Part shown: in pieces, positions 47,301 through 58,615 of the stretch
Layout: each line of letters begins with the position of its first letter
Numbering within the stretch: position 1 is the first letter of the stretch
Source of the DNA: Mesodorylaimus sp. YZB2_4
Lineage: Eukaryota; Nematoda; Enoplea; Dorylaimida; Dorylaimidae
Assembly: GCA_030248295.1 (NCBI GenBank)
Contig: JASANH010000484.1
Coordinates: 186,001-250,000 of the forward strand
DNA: 64,000 nt
Reading direction: 5' to 3'
Made by a program: the position numbers and the translations under genes
The notes under the pieces: model-generated
What the model was told of the DNA's origin: nothing
Database searches by the model: none
The model's input: the letters and a program-made list of their open reading frames with translations, nothing else

Positions 47301-49325
47301 ACAATACCAAGCTCCGACTGGGAATACAGCAGCCAGTATGTGAAGATCGAAAAAGAATGCCACCCAAGTTGTCGGTTGATGTTCCGAGACTGAAGCGATA
47401 ATTGGAATGTGTATTTTCGCGTATCCCGTATCCCATAGCGAGTAAAAACGACCGCTCCACGGTGCGATCAAGCCTAAAATATCGAATGCACTCAAAAATA
47501 TTATTTTAATCAAAAACTTAGTCAACTTGCCGAAATAAGTCAAAACCGCAACGCCCACAAATCCAACAATCAATACGACGAAAATGGCCAGGGCGAACAC
47601 ATAACGAAATTCGCGACGTGACAAATAAGTTTGAATGAATTGCAGAAAAGCATAGGCGTTGACCAAACCGAATACGCCTAAAAAGGCAAGAATAGAACAC
47701 AAGGCACTAATGATAACACAGTCCAGCTTACCCGCAGCAGCCATATGCTCGCTCGTTCGGATGGGCTGAAAGCCAACGAATGGTATTTGCATCGAGAATA
47801 CCAATCCCAAAATGTAGAAAGTCGAATAGGCTTAAAAAGGAAACACACTTAGCAAGGTCAATGTGAAAGCATATCAAACCTGTGAACCAAAAGATGTTAC
47901 TTCGGGGATAGACGTAGAACAAAGGACCAAGGGACGCCGAATGATCAACAGCCCATACCAACTCACGGATCTATTCCTTACCGATATATAACCGAGGAGT
48001 GAATCGGCCCATCAAAACCAATACGAAAACGTGTAGCGGGATCAGATTGATGATAAATACGTAACCGCCCCAAGCCGAAACCATGTAGAAATAGGAGAGC
48101 GATGCCAAGCACGACCAGAATACGCTACCTGTCTTGACCGATTTTACCCACAGATAATACGTGAATTGTAGTGCAAAGATTGCGATGCCCTCATTGTCGT
48201 ATGAGCCAGCCACCGAACGACTGATGTAGCCGGGTACTGAAAGGAGACATGGCAAGATAAACCCTAAACCCTGTTTTCCGATACTGTCACTGGCAACAGC
48301 AAAGAAATTCCGTCTTCAGAACATTTGAGAACGCACCGAAGCGTAAGGCCGCATCAAATTCAGTCGACAGGGTCAAAAGGACTTTGATTTTGCAAGAAAT
48401 CATAAATTCGGTGCTCTTACCGATTGAAATAAAGCAAGCAGCGAATAAGCCGGCGCCAGGAGACCACAATTCGGTTGTCAGCAAATAAGTGGCAATGGCA
48501 GTCAAGCCACTAAAAATAGAGTCGATAGATCGCAAATTCAAGAAATTTAGAAGAAAAACCTCACCTAAATACGGGCGCCAAGAAAACACATATTTCTCGA
48601 ATATGAACTTGTATATGCAAGGAGTTGAGAATGTAATGAATTGCGCCCGAAGTGACCATCAAGCCCGGATAGACCGTGCCGCCAACGATACGACCCAACG
48701 GGTACCACGCCCGTTCGTCGAACCAATTCAGGAACTGGTAGTAGCCATTCTCCACCATGTAATGCGTCGCTCGATAGTTAAACCTAGAAAAAAAAGAGTG
48801 GCTCGAAGGTTTGTTACCACATGTGCTGTTTGTAGGACACAAAAGCCCGTAAAGTCCAGGAGTTTGACAATGTTCAACTCCTTGATAGAAATAGTGTCCC
48901 AATCATTCGGAACATAACGTAGCACACGGCAGGCCCAGTCAATTTACTTCTCGACTACACATCGGTAGAAGAGTACTGATCATCTGATCTACATGATCTA
49001 TGTAAACGTCGCTACTCTAAATGAGAACCCCTATTCCTTAATGGGAATCCTCCGGAGAGAACAGAGTCACGAGTACCACCCATTGCTCCAAACCCAACAT
49101 GTACCACGGATCGAATTCGTGAATGATGCTTTCGAACCGAATGATAGCAAATAATCGGCTGCTAAATCCGACCACCCAAGCGATTGCCAAAACGAAAAAC
49201 GTAACTAAACTTTTCCATCCAGCCGGATCAGTTAATAGCTTCTGAATCTCAGTAGTTGGTTCTTCTTCCTCTTTTGTCGCTGCTGCTGACGAAGGCGAAT
49301 ATGACGATGTCGACGATTTTCCCAT
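44398..49325 (-). CDS. STT3B: Oligosaccharyltransferase catalytic subunit STT3B
   Basis: Transfers the lipid-linked glycan to Asn-X-Ser/Thr in the ER lumen. Thirteen exons: 49325-49105, 48783-48565, 48509-48421, 48236-47982, 47830-47732, 47677-47531, 47473-47270, 47213-46945, 46884-46634, 46435-46264, 45403-45230, 44786-44673 and 44613-44398; 809 aa (vertebrate STT3B about 826). Key motifs: HEFDPWFNYR (metal-binding), [50 protein letters not shown], the catalytic-site [24 protein letters not shown] and [17 protein letters not shown]. The acidic/serine N-terminal extension, [13 protein letters not shown], and the Lys/Arg-rich C-terminus point to the B rather than the A isoform. The intron after exon 6 is an unusual 57-bp GC-AG intron that is also in frame. 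Confidence 0.95.
44829..44989. repeat. Imperfect direct duplication in STT3B intron 11
   Basis: Two copies of about 58 bp (44829-44886 and 44931-44989) share CCTTTANCCCCG and CTCTCTTTTCTNCTGTAA followed by a CGCAC block. Local tandem duplication. Confidence 0.55.
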
Positions 49326-49886
49326 GGCCTCTGCAAAAAATCAAGATTTCGAGATCATGCATGCAAGTTTTGGGACTATAGCAGAACAACCTATCCTTGC
49401 TGGACATCGAAAATATGTATGAAAACAGCAGACTTACTCAACCAGATTCCCCACCACCAAAACGGTTCGTTCGATCGAAAGAATGAAGACCACCTTGCCT
49501 GCTCTCCTCGGCTCGGAAAACAACGGCCTCCCTCGGCCTTTTTTTCTTTTCTTTTCGCCTCCATTAGGTCATTTTACCGCACTCTCCCAGATCAGCACGT
49601 CCAAGCCCACGTACATCACTTGGCGGGAATTTAAACTTCGAACGTCAACCCGCCCATGCTTGCCCTACTGTGACTCTGCAACTCATCCAGCTAAACTATC
49701 ACCCAAAGCAATCAAGCACATTTCTTTGCCATTACCACAACTACATCAGAAGCGCATAAACTTTGAAAATGGGCAAGGCAAACCAGGAAAACAGTAAATT
49801 ATTTACCCTCCTCAGCCCTCAGCACCCCGTACTCGGCCATTAGTACATTACATACACAAGATATCAATGTCCCCATCGCAGCTCGT
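49326..49886. promoter_or_regulatory. Spacer between FAM114A stop and STT3B start
   Basis: 561 bp containing the FAM114A 3' end and STT3B promoter. No specific element recognised. Confidence 0.35.
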
Positions 49887-52800
49887 CTATCGCAACCGTT
49901 CTCGCACACTGGCTAATTGCACAATGGGCAGCATGAGCTTTAACGCCTCCTGCACGTAGCCGACGCTGTTGCTGGCTTCGTAGAACACGTTGGTCAGCAT
50001 ACGACCGACCGCGTCGGGGTCCTCGGAATCATCAGAGGCCGTATTCAGAGCCGTCGTGTAACGAGCACTCAAAAGGGACAGTTCGTCCGCCAGTGTGCTG
50101 GTTATGCTGAAAGTCAGGTCATGTCAGGCGCAGCCCGTCACCATAGTCACTCGCACTACTCACCTGACCAACGATCGCACTGCCAACGTGTCCCCGCCAT
50201 CCACCACAACGGCTGACATGGCGTTCGGTATCAAGAGCAGCTGACCCAGTTTGTGATACATTTCCACACCAGCCGCCGTGAAAGTGGCCAGGGTGCTCAT
50301 GCACTTCTCGTAGATCTCCTGCAAAGACTAGCATGTGCACCTGTCCTAGCCATTCGAATGTTTGCAGCACCCTCGAATGCAGCAAACCCAGTAGTGGCTA
50401 TGCTCACTTTACCAAAGTCATGGCACCGTACTGGTCAATACATAATGACCACACGGCAATTTGAGCACTTTGGCCTGACAGTCGATCAAACCAAACCACC
50501 CATGGCATACCTGTGCATCGACTCGAGTCCCCTTATCCTGCTCCGCGATTCGCTGGCCAATCCAAGTCCTGGCCTCGTCGTCCAATGAGACCAGGCGACT
50601 AGGCACGAAAGACGTGAATTTCAGATCTCGCTTCAGTGACAGTGCCAAATTTTGTTCCGTTGGTTCCTCGTCTACAAAAGGGCAGATTCTTGACTAGGTT
50701 CTTCCAACCTACAGTATAAGGGACCGATACAGATTTAATTTTGCTTTGTGCGCAAGCATGGCCATTTTTGGCAGTCTCTGACTCTCCCGCAAAATTCAAA
50801 AACTGGTGGCTGCCTGATTTTACTGAACTCTCCCAAGCGGCAAAGAGCGCGAATTAAAAAGGGAGATATCAAGCCTTTTTATTTTTTAAACTCCGCCTCC
50901 TTGAGTGGCCGTTTTTGCCTTGAGCTAGCCAGCAGTCAAACCGTCGAGCGGTCAAACGAGCCTGTGAGGGGACGGGCCACGTCAGCTTCCATCTCTGTGT
51001 CTGCACTAGACCCATCTCCACATAAGGGCATCCCGGGCTGGACACCGGCTTCCCCACACGATGACAATCCGATCATACGGCCCCCTTCATCTACTACAGG
51101 ACTTGCACGCACCTACTGGGTCCTCGCGAGGGTTGCAACTGGCTTCAGTCATTCCTGGACATTACTCAGGGTACATTCCCAAGACATGGTGCCACCGACT
51201 CCTACCGTCAGTTGCCCACACACCCCATCAACTCCATATTCCTCAAACACTTACCAATATTATTCTTTCCCTCCACCGCGTCAAACAGCGACTTCAAATT
51301 CTCCATCGAAGTGGCAACTTCCTCGACTTGATCAGGCGTTAGCAATTCCATCAAACTACGCGTCTGCTGGCAGCACGTCGTCGACAGCAACTCCAACGCC
51401 TCCAGGTGCACCAATCCTAAACCAGTGGAGCCTGTACTTCCTCCTCGACCCCTTCACCCTTCAATTTCTCTCACCTTGGGCATCTTCAAACAAGGCAGCA
51501 TAATTGCACCGCCTGGCCTCGGCTTCCTGTTGCTTCTGTTTCGCGTCCGCTTCCGCTTTCTCCTTTAACTCGCGCAGTGCTTGAGACAGGGTGGCCTTCT
51601 CAGATCGATTGGCTGGGCTTGGAATTGGAATTGGAATTTTCAAACGACGTCGTTGATTTTCACCAGACTGCTCTGAAACGGTCACAGTTTCGAACGTCTT
51701 CCTTCCCAACGTTTCCAGAACGTCCAACGAGCCAGACACGATCGTCCTTCCCTAAAAATGGAGGCACCGAATCAGCAAATAAACAGCCGAGAGTGATCAC
51801 TTACGGTATTCTCGAAAAGGTGAGAAACGCCTGAAATCAAGGATGCAAATCCTTGATCTCGTTTTCCCGCAATGTCTGCCCGATGACCCTTCGCTTCATC
51901 GGACTGATAACCAGACGACAGCTGCTCTTCCTTGTCGCTCCGATTCGTGGCTGTATCACTTCCGCCTGCAAACAGAACAGGTCTCATTTGCAGATAGCGC
52001 GTGTCTTCAGTAATCCCCTTGCCTTGCTGGCTACTAGCCCATGACAATAGCGAAACCCCACTCGCCCACGATTAATGATAGGCTTGTGTTCGTGTCTCAC
52101 CCACCACCACACTCATGTTTTAACAGACTTCGCAACCTGATACCTTGACCATTCACATAGCCACCGCAGTGACAGTGAGTGCAATAGGTGTACGTATGGC
52201 CCTTGGAGAAGTTATGTGGTTGCCTTCATTACCCTCTTGATCCGGTCCAGGCGAGGCAGCAACCCGTCGAATTGATGTTTCTGGCTGTTGAACGTGAGAG
52301 CGATCAACGAAGGCAGCACAACACTACCTTCTAGTAACACTGACAACCCTGAGCCAGTGCTCGCCACCATTCCTGCAGCTAACGATAAGACCCCACCCAC
52401 TTAACTCACCTCACGTAACCTCACTCCAACCGAAGTGACCACGACCTCCCGCAACACCCTAACTCGCAAATGAGAGGACACTAGAGAAACCCAAGATCTT
52501 GACGGAGATTAGGAGTGCACATTACCCTTCGGGAAAGCTAATCACCAGAGTGACGCCCATCAGCTCTATGGTCCAACCCATCTCCTCTGCCTCCTCACCG
52601 AAATACAGACCAGTGCCTATGATGCAGAGCAGTTACATAGCCAGAAGTGCTTCCCTCGGTGATCGGGTCTCTGAGGACGGCCGCAGAATGGTCATGTTAA
52701 TGTTAGACTGGTCTTTACTAGAGTAAGGGTCGATGCTCTAATTATGGTTTGCGGAAAGTTCGTCCCCCACATTTTTCGTCCCCCACAATTCGTCCCTGCA

Positions 52801-54631
52801 CAGTTCGTCCCCGAGTAGTTTCGTCCCCCGCTGTTTCGCCCCCCCCCTTTCCTTCCCCAGAAAATTTTTTGTATTAATTGTCAAGGAAATCGTAGCATTA
52901 CCCTTATCATAGCAATACAAATATTGTCCTCAAGAATACGCAAGATATATGTAGAATATAAGGCAAGATACTCAGAACTCGAAATTGTATGCGATACCCC
53001 TTACAGCTACATCGGCATGAGCTTCACCTGCAACAGTGGCAATGATCTGTTGTGGTTTCTCATGCGTTGCGGTTGCTCGTTCTTTTATTTCATCGATCAT
53101 TCGATGTCGACGCATTCGAAGATCTGGTCGAGAACGCAGATTTCCCAGATGATGCACGCCCAATCGCCAATTATTCCGAGTACACCTACATCGGACGAAG
53201 GTTGCGACGTGGACGAAAAGACCCGCAGTTCCCTATCGCTCTATGGGATGTTCATCAACGCACACTGGACGGCCAACATCGCACAAACAACGAGGTGGAG
53301 GGATGGCACCGTGGATTTCAAGAAACGTGTGGTGCGATATTTCCGAATATCTACAGATTTATCGACGCTCTCAGAAGTCAGCAAGGCGTTCATAATTACG
53401 AAATCGTTCATATGATCGCTGGTAACCCAGGCAATCTGAGGAATAACAAATACGCTGCTATTTCGGCTAGAGTCGAACGGACTTGTGAGGACTTCGATAA
53501 TAGAAATGTGATCGATTTTGTTAGAGGTATCGCATACAATTTGAGTATCTTGCCTTATATTCTACATATATCATTGCGTATTCTTGAGGACAATATTTGT
53601 ATTGCTATGATGAGGGTAATGCTACGATTTCCTTGACAATAAATACAAAAATTTTTCTGGGGACGAAATATGAGGGGACGGAACAGCGGGGACGAAACTA
53701 CTCGGGGACGAACTGTGCAGGGACGAATTGTGGGGGACGAAATGTGGGGGACGAACTTTCCGTATGCCCTAATTATGGATCTTATACAGAGTGCCTATTC
53801 AGACCTGCGACCCCTACCAATGATAAATCTCCGGCTCGGACAGCATGTTACATCCCATACACCCTCTACTTACCTTCAGAGGACACCTCCTCCGACGCCG
53901 AATCACAATCATCCTTTTCTCCCGTCGGTGCCGGCTCTTTCACTTGATCAGCTTTCTTCCTCAACGCATCGCGTTCTTGGGACGACAGCTTCACTAGTTC
54001 TTCGGGCGTCGGCGCCCCCAGCGTGGTCTCGACCGTTTCCAGCACGCTCGTAAAACTTTCGCCTGCAAGAGTAAAACATAGCTACGGGTACACCCCAAAC
54101 CCATGTTCGAATCGAAATGACCTTACCAACAGTATTGGTCAGCGTGTTGATGGAATCCGTCGCCAGCGACAGCAGCTGATGGCCCCAACCACCCCACAGG
54201 GACGATGGTTTCTGAACATTGGCCATCGCCCCATCGTCCATCGTCGGCGGCACTTGCGGGAATGGCGGGGGTCTTTCACAGGACGGCGTGGCCATAACTT
54301 CCACATCCGACTCCCCACCTCCATGATCATCATCCGTCGCATCCCAATCGTCAAGATCCCATCCATCGGCCCCCGCCTCTTCCACCTTCGTTTCCTTACC
54401 TTGCACAGATTGAGCGACGACTGCAACCTGCTTCTCAGGCAACGCATGGACGGGTCGTGGAGATTCTACTTCAACGGCTGCACTTTGTGCGGGTGGACTT
54501 TCCTCCTTGGCATCTGGCGATCGATCTTCCACCAGGTCGGGCTCATCACCTTCATCCGCACTATGGAATGCCGCTTCCTCATCGTCATCCTCGTCCATGG
54601 TCAAGACACGCTTCTGCTTCGAAGTAGACAT
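49887..54631 (-). CDS. FAM114A: FAM114A (Noxp20-like) protein
   Basis: Golgi-associated adaptor-like protein; vertebrate FAM114A1/A2 bind RAB2. Exons: 54631-54127, 54062-53874, 51965-51805, 51751-51475, 51416-51255, 50671-50511, 50318-50164 and 50106-49887; 609 aa. The acidic N-terminus (DEDDDEEAAFHSADEGDEPD, residues about 13-32) is followed by the family block SLWGGWGHQLLSLATDSINT, then SFTSVLETVETTLGAPTPEE, SGSLDVLETLGRKTFE, a Lys/Glu-rich coiled coil (LRELKEKAEADAKQKQQEAE), LVHLEALELLS, and the conserved end EASNSVGYVQEALKLMLPIV. The 1.9-kb intron 2 houses a Mutator-like transposon; other introns are short. Function in this organism is inferred from the family only. Confidence 0.92.
52748..53768. 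mobile_element. Non-autonomous Mutator-like element (MULE) with transposase fragment
   Basis: A 1021-bp element in FAM114A intron 2. The 10-bp direct repeat CTAATTATGG flanks it at 52738-52747 and 53769-53778, the 9-11 bp target-site duplication typical of Mutator. Arms 52748-52998 and 53526-53768 are inverted repeats of about 245 bp; their outer parts contain several CGTCCCC-type iterations. Between them, on the plus strand at about 53100-53560, an open frame encodes a piece resembling the C-terminal region of MULE transposases: ADFPDDARPIANYSEYTYIG, FPIALWDVHQRTL, RTNNEVEGWHRGF and IYRFIDALRSQQ. The N-terminal part and most catalytic acids are missing, so it depends on an autonomous copy. 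Confidence 0.88.
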
Positions 54632-54973
54632 GACGAGCTAAAATACATCCCGTGACTCCGCGCCTACAATCGATACCAACAGTATTGTCGATCGGATCGA
54701 TCAGAAACCCAATCACGGCCCGTCCATCTCCCATCATGGTTTACTCAATGCACAATATCCAATACCAAACCAGCCAGTACAAATATAAGCTTACGAGTAA
54801 GCCATAAATCCAAAACACTTTTCACAATTTCCAATATGAAAACGCGAACCATGGCATTGGTAAACAGGTAAGTACAAAATGCACCACGACAACGACTCAA
54901 TGCAAAATATTATAATATAAATAAAGCGAGGACACACCTACTCCATTCTAATATCACCATCACACAACCAGCT
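54632..54973. promoter_or_regulatory. Spacer between CLC stop and FAM114A start
   Basis: 342 bp, the shortest gap in the minus-strand block. AT-rich centre, no recognised motif. Confidence 0.35.
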
Positions 54974-57900
54974 TTATCCAAAAAGGACGGACGACGGGTC
55001 ATCGTTCTCCATCTGCTTAATGTGCTTCAGCACATCCTTCTTCGTGATTATACCCAATAGCTTACCACTTCGAGTAACCAGAGTCTGACGAAGTCCCAAC
55101 TTCCGGAACATATCGATCACTGTCTCCATCGGCGTTTGATCGGTGATCGTGATTGGAGCCTAAACAGAGACATCGATATAGTGTGACTAGGCCCCATGAT
55201 AATCGCTATTACTGCTATCCATCACGCCCTCATCGACCAGTCAGACAGGCACCCATTCCAACTTACCAAATCCATCAACTTCCTCAACTTCAACGGCGAC
55301 GGTCCACCAGGAATTTCTGGCCCGGCAGGGACGGCGGCTGTGAAATAAACTAACGAGTTCGTAACGATCCCTTCCTGTGTCTTCCTGGCGTTGGCTGAAA
55401 ACGACTCCAGTAAAGATCACATCACACACAACCAAATGGGACACTTACTGATAGCCAAATGCAGGTCTCGTCTCGAAACCATTCCCACTAAACTATGCGA
55501 TTCCTTCGACACAACCACGGGGAACCCGTTGTGGTCCGTTTCTCGCAGCAAGTCCTCGAGGTCGCCCACTGTCATGCCTTCTTGATATACCACACGCAAC
55601 GGAGGGTCGTTCGGCCTGAATCGAACGAATATGCTTATTGATCCAGACACGCACACAAGACCTTACCTGGGCCTCATCACATCAGCCGCGACCGTACTAT
55701 GACTGAATTCTTCCTTGCTGTCCAAAAACGGATATCCATTCAAGGCGATGTGCGCATCGTAGATACCCATCGTCTGAATGGCATCCCCGATCCACTTGGC
55801 GAACATGACCGCCGCCATCATGGGCACGATGAATTCCAGTCTGCCAGTCAACTCGAACATGATAACTACCAGCGAGACCGTCATTCTCGTAACCCCTCCC
55901 AGCACGGCCGCCGCCCCTACCATAGCGTACAAACCAGGCCGCACGCAAGCAATGTCCCCTTCGCACGCCGCGCTCCACCACCACTCGCCAGCGTATTGTC
56001 TAAAACAGAACCCAATCAACACAATAACCAGTCTTACCTCGTTAGAGCCAGCCTCACCTCGCCATCTGCTGCATCCCAATACCAACCAAACGACCAGCAA
56101 TCGCACCGATCGCCAAACTCGGAATGAACAAGCCGGTTGGAACTTTCATACCGAACGTGAAAATGGTAATGACCAACTTGAAGATCAGAGCCAATATCAA
56201 TTGCCAAACAGCCGTGTGGATGCCGGAACCCAGATTGCCCGATTCCGTATCCGTACTCTCCTTCGCATTCGCGTTGTGACTCAGGTAATCACTAAACACA
56301 AGAAACCTCACAGGCTATCCTGCACTGCATCTACAGTATGTCTGACCAAGGTCCTGATGTTCCCTAAGTTTAGCTTGCCTAATATGGAAACCTCTATGGA
56401 CTGGCTCTGAACTGAAGCTCTGGGTCTACTAAGCACACTTACCACAGATCCGTTCGGAGATCCAATGTACACCGGCCGAATAAAGCTCGAATCAATGCCG
56501 TGCCGCTCATTCTAAATACAAATTCAACGTCACCCTCCGCCACACATATAATGTCTCTCATCCTACCTGGTGTAAATGTTCGGATAACTGAACACAGCAG
56601 TGATTGCCGCGACCACGAGGACTTCAGAAATGGGATAATGTCCTAATCGGGAAGTCTTCCTGTACCGACACCACCAAATATTGGTTTTGATAAATAAAGT
56701 GCCAACCAAACCCTGAAATTGTCTCCTTTTAAACCAGACATTGGAGCTGGGCGAATAAAAGACTTACCCCAAATATGCCCAGCAAACTAAAAGGTATCAA
56801 TTCAATGTATTCCCATTTCATAGCATATTCCACAGCGAATAGCGATGCTTGTTCGTTTCCAAATGGATTAAAGATTTTTAACACCAACCCAGCGATCAAA
56901 GCGCAGAAAAATGAACGCCACAATGTTTTTAGTGGAAAATAATAGCTGGCTTCTTCTAAACTGAACAAAACTCCTCCAATAGGTGCACCAAAAGCCACAG
57001 AAACACCAGCAGCCGCAGATGCGGATAGAATCTAAAAATCTCGACACATTAATCAATCTTTTGTTCTAACACTGACCTAATTATTTTACCTCTCGTTTCT
57101 TCGCTTCGTTCCGCCCATATTTTGGAAATAAATAGGATAAAATGTTACCGATACAACAAGCCAAGTGAACCATCGGACCTTCTTTTCCTAACGATAAGCC
57201 GGACGAGGCGGCCAACATTAGACCAACACTCTTTATGATCAATGTCCATTTCCCCAAATAACCACGAATGATGAACCCGCTCAGGATGCATTTGATCTAA
57301 AAAAAAGACTTCAATGAATCACCGAACCTGTGGGATAAAAATGAAATAAACACTCACTTCGGTTATACCGGATCCACAGGCGTAAGGAGCAAATACGCGC
57401 ACCAAGAGAACACAAAGTCCAGCTAAGGACAAAGCCCATGCGACGAAGAAAAAATATTCCAAGAAATATGATAATCCATCGTCCGTGTAATGATGAAATA
57501 GTTCCGGCCATGTATGCCACTAAGATAAACAGAATGGTACATTCGATCAAGACGGGATTCTAGCCATTTCTTACAGCGTGACATTTGTCGCCCGTAAATT
57601 TCGTGTCGTTAGCTGACCAACAACAATGCTCTCTATCCAACCAGAACGAGTCGGCGCATATGCCTTCCTTCAAATCCGACATCCAACGAGTGCCGATATC
57701 AATCACACCAGCCAAGCATCCTTAAAAAAAAATGACGTCATCATCGCCTTCGCAAATTTTTTTTCGATTCTCTTACCGGAAAATATCCCCACCATCAAAA
57801 CGCAGATCCATCCGGCCCCCGCGTCGACGAAAGCTGAAACGTAATCCCACAGGGATTCTTTTCGACGTTTCACAATGTACTTGTGCCGTAATCGATCTCG

Positions 57901-58299
57901 AGCCAAATCGCGTTGCCAATCGATTGTATGAAAGTCTTCATACTGGCCGATTCCGGGCGGCAGTGGTTCGTCGACATCATTTAAATTAGTGTTGCCTAGT
58001 CACAAAACATCCATGTTTACAATACGTGGCACACAGCACGACTCCATAAGCTACACTCTGCTATAGGCTACTGTGCACTTACCAACAGATCGATCAGCCA
58101 GTCCGCTCACATCGGGATTGTTACTTATCCGAATCTCCTCCAAATATTGTTGTTGATCGTCCATTGATGATGTTCGGAATGGCGATCGATGGACATCGAC
58201 CGTCTCGTCGACATCACGATTCATTATTTTTCCGCTCATGCTGTAGCTACTCGATGATTTTTTAATACCTTCGGCTAATAATAAATCAGTTTCGGACAT
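54974..58299 (-). CDS. CLC-3/4/5-type chloride/proton exchanger
   Basis: Endosomal or lysosomal 2Cl-/H+ antiporter family. Thirteen exons: 58299-58083, 57995-57777, 57720-57575, 57519-57358, 57296-57090, 57031-56768, 56712-56567, 56511-56443, 56291-56058, 55999-55667, 55615-55449, 55394-55267 and 55159-54974; 825 aa. Motifs: YEDFHTIDW (N-terminal, CLC-3 group), [12 protein letters not shown] with gating Glu at about 287, [20 protein letters not shown] with the proton-pathway Glu pair at about 343-344, [39 protein letters not shown], and two CBS domains ([30 protein letters not shown]). The selectivity motif reads GSGIT (about 243-247) where CLC proteins normally have GSGIP. The N-terminus has dileucine-like (TDLLLAE) residues suited to endosomal sorting. 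It shares an upstream region with MTFP1. Confidence 0.95.
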
Positions 58300-58615
58300 C
58301 AGTCGTCAATCAACGAAAGCGCGTACCATTCAAAAGTACGCTACCACAACCGCGCTAATCGAAAAGAATTTCATACTTCGACCAGCTAATGTTCTCCGGA
58401 ACTCACTGATGAGCCAGCTGGCTGGTTGAAAGCCACGAGACAGTTATTTGCGCACCAACTGTATCAATTTGATATAAGCGGTCGACTGAGGGCATATTGT
58501 CTGCTAGAAGGCGGTTAATCTGGTATTCGTATGGGATGAATCGATTCTCTCTCGTCGCTGCTCATTGATTGGGGTTTGAAAACCCGGATTCAAATTACTG
58601 CTCACAGTTCCGAAA
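58300..58615. promoter_or_regulatory. Divergent promoter region CLC / MTFP1
   Basis: 316 bp separate the two ATGs on opposite strands, so both promoters must lie here or overlap the 5' exons. No TATA box was obvious. Confidence 0.45.

Noticed and set aside
54023..54655. Plus-strand open frame of 210 codons
   Set aside because: Antisense shadow of FAM114A exon 1; composition mirrors the acidic codons of the real gene.
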